37,736 bases of DNA, from positions 1,022,925 through 1,060,660 of the forward strand of contig NW_006768775.1 in assembly GCF_000204055.1 (NCBI RefSeq), given 5' to 3'. Made by a program: the position numbers and the translations under genes. The notes beneath the pieces are model-generated. The model was not told where the DNA came from. It did no database searches and was given only the letters and a program-made list of their open reading frames with translations. Position 1 is the stretch's first letter, and the number at the start of each line of letters is the position of its first letter. Below, one piece after another: positions 31,229-37,736 of this stretch. The stretch is from Melampsora larici-populina 98AG31. Its lineage: Eukaryota > Basidiomycota > Pucciniomycetes > Pucciniales > Melampsoraceae.

Positions 31229-31620
31229 AAAAAAAAAAAAACGTAAAAAAAAAGGGTTTAATAGCTTCAAGCTTGGATTCATACAGAGGTCTTCTTAAAA
31301 GCCTAAAAAGTCAGTGATATGTTTGTTTTTTGATTAGATGGTCGTGTCTTTAAGGTGTACTAGTCCTATATTCTTGTATTGTTCAGATAGTGTTATATGC
31401 AATTATGCCAAAAAGCACTTTAAAAAAAAAAAAAAAAAAAAAAGTTTATGAAAAAACGATGGCTATCTTAATAATTGCGTAAAGATAAATAGATACCTCT
31501 AATTCTTGTACATACTCGACTAGATGACCTCTTTTGCTGGTGAGTTAAGATAGTGTGATTTGCTATAAAGCAATTTCACACTTAAAAAAAGTCCTCACAG
31601 CACATCTGAGATGAAAAAAA
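31229..31620 (+). repeat. Series of A-tracts after the LINE
   Basis: A runs occur at about 31229-31241, 31244-31252, 31422-31443 and 31583-31589. The last two follow similar sequence (GATAGTGT.AT.TGC ... CACTTTAAAAAAA / CACTTAAAAAAA). The unit ending at 31589 folds as GTGTGATTTGC-TATAAA-GCAATTTCACAC. This may be one or two short retroposed tails inserted beside the LINE. Confidence 0.45.
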
Positions 31621-31931
31621 AACCACAGGCTTGACAGATGAGTAGGTGTGAGTGAACAGGTTATATGACCACTAAATTCATACAGTCAGTCAAGATAATA
31701 GCACCTAGACCAACAGTTACTTCGGCTCTGGGATTTACCAAATGCTCTTCATGCAATAGCTTTGAGGAATTGTTTTATAAGCTTACAATTAATTGATGTG
31801 ATCCAATTCCATTGTTGATTTATGTGCATCATTGCATTCAACTCAGTCTGTCTCTAAGATTTGGTAGCTTTATTTGTAGATTGAGATTTGAAATGGGTTT
31901 GGTACCATTAGATTCCTTTGATATGATTAGG

Positions 31932-32290
31932 CAATCTGATTGAAGTTCATTAGAGAATCAAATTCAATAGGATTGAGAAATCAGTCTTACAAATTCAATC
32001 TTCTCTGAGTCTTAACATGTTAGATTTTTGGTGATGAAGTTTACATTTCAATTCAATTGTTTGACTCTGAGTAAAAGTTCATTTGGGTAAATTATCAGTT
32101 TTTACAACTTTTTGAAGATGCAGATTTTACCAAATGTGAGGTGATTAAGTTTTGGTTTTAAGAGACATATACACAAGACTAGGATGAAGATTGGTTTCAT
32201 TGAGATCAAGACACGGATCTTGGTAATCAAAGACTCTGATACTTTGAAAAAGAAAATGGGATTTGTTGAACTCATTGAATGGAGATATGA
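31932..32290 (+). repeat. Diverged direct repeat, left copy
   Basis: It aligns with 33554-33942. Anchors are ATCTGATTGAAG at the start, then at the end ACGGATCTTGGTAATCAAAG against ATGGATCTTAGTCCTCAAAG, then TACTTTG and ATGGAGATAT/ATGGATATAT. Many substitutions and small indels indicate an old duplication. Confidence 0.6.
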
Positions 32291-32535
32291 AAGGAGAGAA
32301 AAAGAAGACTATGTTGACTTCTAGATTAGAGATGAAGACGTGAACAATGAGACTCAGAACAAGTCTATTCCAATAGGGAGATTTTTCATTGACCCATCCG
32401 GCTTTCAGTCCAACTTTCTATTTATTTCTGTTTTGAACCCATTCATTCCATATGTCAGTGTTGGAATGCCTCCTATGTATAAGAACTTCAATCAGTCAGG
32501 TCGCATATTCAAAATATGTATGGTCAAAAACTGGT

Positions 32536-32895
32536 TCAAAAACTAAACCACACGCACTCTATCTCCTCAATAGCTTTGGAAGCTTCAGAGGCTTGTGATG
32601 GATCATGGGTGGACTGATGACTTTTTACTGGTACTTTTGTCTTGATAATATCTGAAATCTTTTGAAATTTGTTGGCTCCTGTTTCTTCGGAAGATTCAGA
32701 TTCCACTTCTTCTACCAGAGATTTAGAAGTCCTATGATCAACTTCTTTGACTTGAGATTGACGACCTTTACTGATGTTTTCTATCGTGGTTTTTCCCTTT
32801 TCATTTTTGAGCCATGGGCGCTGAGTAGTTAAAGGAACTATGACAAGAAGGAAAGTACCAAAATACAATACTTTCAAAAGATTGAAGAGTCTCAT
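32536..32895 (-). CDS. Small secreted-protein candidate, 119 aa
   Basis: I chose the ATG at 32895 because it gives a textbook signal peptide: MRLFNLLKVLYFGTFLLVIV, then PLTTQ before a polar mature part. The frame is open further upstream to 32961, but that part is polar and lacks signal features. The mature protein is Ser/Glu/Lys-rich (KSLVEEVESESSEETGANKF, HQSTHDPSQASEASKAIEE) with one Cys near the end. A TATAAATA box lies 210 bp upstream on the same strand. No enzyme motif or transmembrane segment beyond the signal. Small secreted proteins among transposons are typical effector candidates in rusts; that role is inference. A spliced continuation past GTGTGG at the end is possible. Confidence 0.55.
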   Translation of the reverse strand: MRLFNLLKVLYFGTFLLVIVPLTTQRPWLKNEKGKTTIENISKGRQSQVKEVDHRTSKSLVEEVESESSEETGANKFQKISDIIKTKVPVKSHQSTHDPSQASEASKAIEEIECVWFSF

Positions 32896-33105
32896 GATGG
32901 GTAAAATACAGCAATTGTTTTTCAAATCACTCTTTGATCTGGAAGCTGGGATTTGAGACAATCTTTTCAGTTGATCAGACCTCAGTTCTTATATCTCCAA
33001 ATTCCTCGAGCTGGAGAGTCCTTTGAAGCTTGTCTGTCTGCAACTCTGCAACCAGATAATGTCGAGTTTCACACCTCAAAACTTGGCTTTTTTTGAAATC
33101 AAATG

Positions 33106-33113
33106 TATTTATA
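33106..33113 (-). promoter_or_regulatory. TATA box of the secreted-protein gene
   Basis: Minus strand TATAAATA, 210 bp before the chosen ATG at 32895. It supports transcription toward that gene. Confidence 0.5.
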
Positions 33114-33282
33114 GTGCCATACCTCGCTTGTGGCGTGTAAAAAATCTCGGTTGATATCCGCTCGATCAACTGTCTACCGGAACAAGCCGGTGAAGCTTTT
33201 AAACATGTATGGCAAAACAATTGGATGCAAGTACCGGAATCCCCACACCAGGCTTCTGGAAATGGTGAATTGCAAGGATGTG

Positions 33283-33354
33283 GATGTTGGTAGCCACATA
33301 TAGGTGTGTTTCCGTGGATGATAGGGATGTTGATAGCCACACATAGGGGTGTTT
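33283..33354. repeat. Two 29-bp tandem repeats, 43-bp period
   Basis: GATGTTGGTAGCCACATATA (33283 on) and GATGTTGATAGCCACACATA (33326 on) head two copies that both end GGTGTGTTT/GGGTGTTT. They lie upstream of the secreted-protein gene, beyond its TATA box, and could be promoter repeats. Confidence 0.7.
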
Positions 33355-33553
33355 TGGTGTTATCTTCAACAATGAAATCAGCTTTGATCAATAAACCTCC
33401 ACAAGACTAAACAGCCAATGGGTCTTCTGCCCTTGTATCACTTGAAATGGGAAAGGGTGTAGTCATATCCTTTTATCATCTTACAATTCATCAACAATAA
33501 TCTGATGTTGACTCATCAAAATGAAACAATGAGATTTCTTCAACACAGTTAGA

Positions 33554-33942
33554 GATCTGATTGAAGATCATCAGAAAGTAAGATTCAACATGATTGTGAG
33601 ATGAGCCTATAAATTTCCTTTCATCATTATACGGGCAAATTTCCAGAGTCTGTTTGAGTTAAATACCTTTGTAGTAATGATCAGTTTCCTGGGTTTTAAT
33701 ATCTCTACTGAAAACAAAGAGTCACAGAAGATTTATTTGAGCCCAGATGAGGTGAAAATATCAGTGAAAGCTAACAATATTCATTTAACTTGAAATATTG
33801 AGTTTGATAAAGGGAGCCAGAAATGACATGTTTTAGGATGGGAATTGCTTTTGTTAAAACAGTTATATGGATCTTAGTCCTCAAAGGCTCTAGTACTTTG
33901 GAAAAAAAGGAAATATGTTGAGCTGATTGGATGGATATATTG
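33554..33942 (+). repeat. Diverged direct repeat, right copy
   Basis: Partner of 31932-32290 in the same orientation. Together they bracket about 1.26 kb holding the secreted-protein gene and its promoter. Confidence 0.6.
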
Positions 33943-34476
33943 TAAATCATAACACTAAAAGCACAACCCAGTTTCTTGGCGAAACTGGATTAAACCCTTA
34001 AGGCCTTAAGATGCCGTTTATCTAAGCACTTATGTGGCACTTCTACGCTTTCATACCCCAACTTAGGTGTCCTACTGCCTCTTACCCCTGACCCAATCCT
34101 CATATCTTTGAGCCACGCGGCATCCATCTACAACAGTCTTCCTTGCCAATTACTCCTCCTCTCTATTTGTTTCAGGACTAGCCCACGTTTCCACCTTCCA
34201 TTGGTTCGTGCCACGCTGCCACGACATGCGAACTCGTTCCGAACACACACCGCGTTCTTGCCTGGCTTAACATCCTTACCCGAGATTTCCCTTTCACGTT
34301 CCAGATTTCAGGTTATGAGGGCCAACTGCCACAAATTATTACTCGAATCGACCATTTTCAATCTTACGAACAGTCAGCATGCTTATAGTCATACTTTCCG
34401 TCCACCACGCGCAGCCTACCCAAACATCCGAGTTCACGTCAAGACTGCAGTTCCAACGTACGACTTTAGCCCACGA
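33943..34476. other. Intergenic stretch before the F-box gene
   Basis: CCTTAAGGCCTTAAG palindromic sequence near 33998, then C-rich sequence with a change to higher GC at about 34050. This may be a repeat boundary. The open frames here show no domain, and I do not support a gene. Confidence 0.35.
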
Positions 34477-34801
34477 TATGTTTTCACAGCGACAGTCTTA
34501 TCTGTCAACATATGATCCTCAAACATTGGATCATGGCGATTGGGGGCATATAGTTTTAATCACCTTTCAAAGCATAAAACCCAAGCCCGCCGAGGTTAAC
34601 CGTTCGTCCCTGTGACTTCTATAGGATCATGCCACCAAAACTATTGACATCACACTCCCCTGTGCCTTACTTTCCTAGGGTCCCACAAATTCCAGTTGAG
34701 GTGATTGAACGCATCATTCAAGAATTCATATCCTCGAGACCTGTCATTGGCCCCGACCGCACTAATTGCACTGACGTACTATCATTGCATCATTCATGCA
34801 T
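34477..34801 (+). repeat. Duplicated promoter and first 57 codons of F-box gene (copy 1)
   Basis: 325 bp, identical to 34856-35179 except for one missing T in the second copy (TAGTTTTAATC versus TAGTTTAATC). It includes the upstream region and the start ATGCCACCAAAACTATTGAC at 34629. After codon 57 the sequence changes to unrelated DNA. The resulting 102-residue frame reads into the second copy and stops, so it is not expected to make a useful protein. Confidence 0.92.
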
Positions 34802-34855
34802 GAAAAAAGAAAAAAGGAGACCAGGTTTTTTTGCCGAGACTGAGCTGGCTCAGAG
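34802..34855 (+). other. 54-nt filler between the two copies
   Basis: A purine-rich GAAAAAAGAAAAAAGGAGAC start, then a T run, then CTGAGC-TG-GCTCAG (perfect 6-bp stem). It matches neither flank and looks like sequence inserted when the duplication formed. Confidence 0.6.
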
Positions 34856-35006
34856 TATGTTTTCACAGCGACAGTCTTATCTGTCAACATATGATCCTCA
34901 AACATTGGATCATGGCGATTGGGGGCATATAGTTTAATCACCTTTCAAAGCATAAAACCCAAGCCCGCCGAGGTTAACCGTTCGTCCCTGTGACTTCTAT
35001 AGGATC

Positions 35007-36336
35007 ATGCCACCAAAACTATTGACATCACACTCCCCTGTGCCTTACTTTCCTAGGGTCCCACAAATTCCAGTTGAGGTGATTGAACGCATCATTCAAG
35101 AATTCATATCCTCGAGACCTGTCATTGGCCCCGACCGCACTAATTGCACTGACGTACTATCATTGCATCATTCATGCATCACTCGATTGCTCGACTTACG
35201 CTTGGTTGCTAGATCATGGGACATTGCCATTCTTCCCGTTGTTTTTGACAGACTCCGCTTGACTCGTAATGAGATGACTCACAGCCTTACACGTACTTGG
35301 AACGAGTTTTACATCACTCCTGGCCTGCCTCGATTACGACACCTCTATTTGGACGGATTGTACCATTCACAACCTCCCTCGCAATCTCCCACCAACGAGA
35401 CGACAACAAACCTGCCTCCATCACATGTATTTTCTATCTCGCCAGAGAATGCGGCCTCAATCATATCGCTGTGCCGCAGAACCTTGATCCAATTGAAATT
35501 ACGCTTCACAGGACACGTTGGGTTTGTTCCGGTGTTGCGGAGCGCTCTCCAGCTTGCAACTGGTCTCCGCGCGCTGCAGATTGAAAGTTCGGCTTGCCGA
35601 GGTACTATGCACGATTTGCAAACGATCAAGCTCGCGCTTGAAACTACGTCCTTGCTCAAATCCTTATCCCTCAAACTTTCACCATTACCGTCAATGAATT
35701 TGAACCACGATTCTCTGCCCCATTTACGACATTTTTGGCTAGACTGCGACCTTGGCAATATTGACGTTGGAATTGATATTTTCCGTTCAAGTGTTAGACG
35801 AATCAGTTGCCTCGAACTGTTTACCCATGGAGAGTGTGACGCTGCCGGGCTCATCACCTTAGAACTTAAGGCATCGCTCAAAGTTCTCTTCATAATTTCC
35901 ATCCCTGACCGGGTCCCGGCGGCACTTCAAAGCACGACTTTTCCCAAACTTCGGGTATTGCGTAGTGAATATTGTCACCCAATCCATTGGGATCTTGCCT
36001 GGCTAGAATGGCCACTGTTACGAACGATCGAGGTTTTCGTCACGAGTTACTGGCACGGCAGTGTTTACTGGCGCAGTATCTTATCTTTAACAACGCTTCC
36101 GATTTACAAATGGCCTCAAAAGCTTAAGCACATCATTTGTGTAATACCCGAAAACACGACCATGTACGATCTTGATTTGGTGGCAATGTTTGAAAAAGTG
36201 AAAGTCCAATGCCATTTCATAGTTCAGCCTACAGAGACAGATTTACAGGTGTGTCATGTTTATGATTAAGAGCTTTTCGGCACAGAGTCTAACATTATTT
36301 CTGTGTTAGAATCTAGCGGACTTGTTGCAAGATTGA
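35007..36336 (+). CDS. F-box/LRR-like protein, 422 aa
   Basis: The N-terminus VPQIPVEVIERIIQEFISS and LLDLRLVARSWDIAILPVVF make an F-box-like fold (residues about 18-85), the part that binds Skp1 in SCF ubiquitin ligases. Leucine-rich-repeat-like strands follow (LPRLRHLYLDGL, SLLKSLSLKLSPL, SLPHLRHFWLDCDL, FPKLRVLRSEYC), the usual substrate-binding part. The first exon ends at 36248; intron 36249-36309 (GTGTGT...TTAG, with a TCTAAC branch-like site) leads to a last exon (36310-36336) ending NLADLLQD. Without splicing, the frame would end CHVYD. The start is the second copy of a duplicated 5' region. Expanded F-box families are common in fungi; the target is unknown. Confidence 0.75.
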
Positions 36337-37736
36337 AGACGAGTCGCACTGCACGCGGCTTATTGTAGGTGCAAACGCAAAGGTAAGGGACCTCTGTTAT
36401 TAACAATCCTTCTGATCAAAGCTTGGCTTAATAGCCTCGCCATCAATCCCAACCGCATTGCTTCTCTGATGCCATTACTCAATCACTGTTTCGAACAAAT
36501 GCAGCTCGCCAGGTTATCCTTAATATCCGAAAGTCAAGACAGGTGATCAGACCAAATCCACTTCAGACCCTTCCCGAGCCATGCCATTCGTCATTGTAAT
36601 TGTTGCTACATGGCCCCACCCAACCACTATGTTGTATGTAATGCGGGCTTGATTTAGAGGCCGAGGTATTCAAGGCACTAATTTGAAACTCGCACAAAAT
36701 GTGCCCCTTGATCAATGCTCCTCGATTGTATTCTGATATTGTATCCCTCACGGTACTTGACCCTTATAAAGTCCGAGGTGCCTCGTGCCGTTCGCATCAT
36801 CGTTAGGTTGTCATTATTGATGTTGATATTGAAGTCATGCTTAGTGTCTCCGGCTCTGCAAAGGCTCAAAGTTAAGGCTACACGCATCTTTTACGCGTGC
36901 AATTTTTAAGCTATAGCCCAGCGACTTTTACCTGTGCAATCTTTAAGGTATGGCGGAGAAGCCTGACAGGCCAATGTCATAGAACACATTTTGACATATC
37001 AAATGGTCCTCTGAGTTCTTATTTTTGAAAAACATGGACGGGGCATGTTTGTTGGTCAATCCCAGAAAAAGAGTATGGTACCTTTAGCGGAGCCCCTTTT
37101 CGGGTCTCCTGAGGTGCGAACTTTCCGTGCCTCCTTTCTCTACGCTGTTGGCATACACCAAAGCTCAGCTTCTCACACTAAACGGGTTCCTGCGCAACAG
37201 GGACGCAAAAACCCAGATGAACCTTAAATTTTAGAGCGAAACTATTCATAAGTGGTACCGACTCAACGCTGTCTCAACAATGCATAGCACGCCACACCGT
37301 GCGCCTCATTCAGCAATCCGACTTCACCAGGGTCTATTGTGCCTATGCACAAATATTCAGCTTTCGGTTATTTAGCCAGACTTGCGGAAGCGTGTGTCGC
37401 TCACGCTATATGCATGCACCTTCCAACTTCGCCTCCGTGTCGGTCCATTTCCCAAATGGATCAACGCGGCATGCACACACGAGATGAGCGCTTGGAGATT
37501 CAAAATACGGACCCCCTAGCGAGACACGGGCCCGACCTACACTCCCATATCGCATGGTACGGTCAAATTTGCCAACCGATTCGGATATTAATTTCAATCT
37601 TGAAAGGCTTCGTTTTGTTTTCATTCAGTCCATTCCAATGCCGAACGTGCTAAAGCTATGATAAAAAATTCAACAAGTTTTCTTCCGGGTAAGTCATCCA
37701 CCGTATAGCCTCAACCAAGGACATATCTCTTAACCT
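36337..37736. other. Right flank without a supportable gene
   Basis: Moderate GC, with short open frames on both strands but no domains, splice-linked frames or repeats that I could recognise. The sequence may be a decayed repeat. Confidence 0.4.

Larger units (their letters stand above)
25500..31245 (+). mobile_element. Tad1-like LINE (non-LTR retrotransposon), nearly full length
   Basis: The layout is ORF1 with zinc knuckles, ORF2 with APE-type endonuclease, reverse transcriptase, RNase H and a C-terminal Cys/His knuckle, then a 3' region and an A run at about 31229. This order, with RNase H, fits the fungal Tad1 clade. The 5' boundary is not visible, so the start is approximate. The A-tract at 30743-30754 shortly after ORF2 is another possible 3' end, which would place the hairpin repeats outside the element. 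No target-site duplication found. Confidence 0.88.

Noticed and set aside
32975..33391. 138-residue minus-strand open frame with several cysteines
   Set aside because: It covers the TATA box and tandem repeats of the downstream secreted-protein gene and has no signal peptide or domain; it looks like promoter and leader sequence.
34108..34515. 135-residue plus-strand open frame
   Set aside because: No domain, mixed composition, runs into the duplicated promoter; likely chance.
34629..34937. Separate 102-residue F-box gene
   Set aside because: Only its first 57 codons are F-box sequence; the rest is filler and upstream DNA of the second copy.
1..37736. CRISPR array, rRNA or tRNA genes
   Set aside because: No regularly spaced identical repeats, no rRNA-like conserved blocks and no complete cloverleaf were seen; the window is eukaryotic in character.

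Overview
The window looks like a repeat-rich chromosomal segment of a basidiomycete fungus, most likely a rust (Pucciniales). The reasons are AT-rich DNA, many short GTAAGT...AG introns, a basidiomycete-type IS630/Tc1-like transposase with introns, a Tad1-like LINE carrying RNase H, Ty1/copia remains, and small secreted-protein genes among transposons. The species is inferred, not shown.

Left third (1-12630, mostly minus strand). An LTR-like sequence (1-685) cuts off the 3' end of a spliced gene for a Pro/Gln-rich, coiled-coil protein (681-4045). An unrelated AT-rich LTR-like block lies at about 5454-6405, so that gene could be the gag-like part of a retroelement. A two-exon gene of unknown function follows (6471-7174). 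A second LTR of the first family (ending at 9337) cuts into the RNase H region of a decayed copia element (9336-12630). The two LTR relatives share hairpins whose stems change sequence but keep pairing.

Middle (12630-25300). A four-exon DDE transposase reads open throughout (13187-15949). Just upstream, a roughly 135-bp inverted repeat pair (16099-16240 and 18245-18377) brackets 2 kb without a clear gene. A broken secreted-protein gene (18540-19017) has a 171-bp nested foldback element (19049-19219) in its upstream region. Two conserved host genes then appear: a five-exon MTG1/YlqF-type mitochondrial ribosome-assembly GTPase (19902-21686, plus) and a five-exon 94-residue CYSTM-type protein (22563-23194, minus). 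A hypothetical, possibly decaying gene lies at 24255-24822.

Right third (25300-37736). A Tad1-like LINE (about 25567-31245) has an intact ORF1, a short ORF1/ORF2 overlap and an ORF2 broken only by two in-frame stops. Its 3' region has three tandem hairpins with covarying stems. A small secreted-protein gene (32536-32895) sits between diverged direct repeats. An F-box/LRR-like gene (35007-36336) is preceded by a near-perfect copy of its own promoter and first 57 codons. The last 1.4 kb has no gene I can support.

The genes do not form one pathway. The picture is of three host genes and small secreted-protein genes set in layered transposons. All splice sites were inferred by eye from donor/acceptor motifs and reading-frame continuity. 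No database search or folding program was run.
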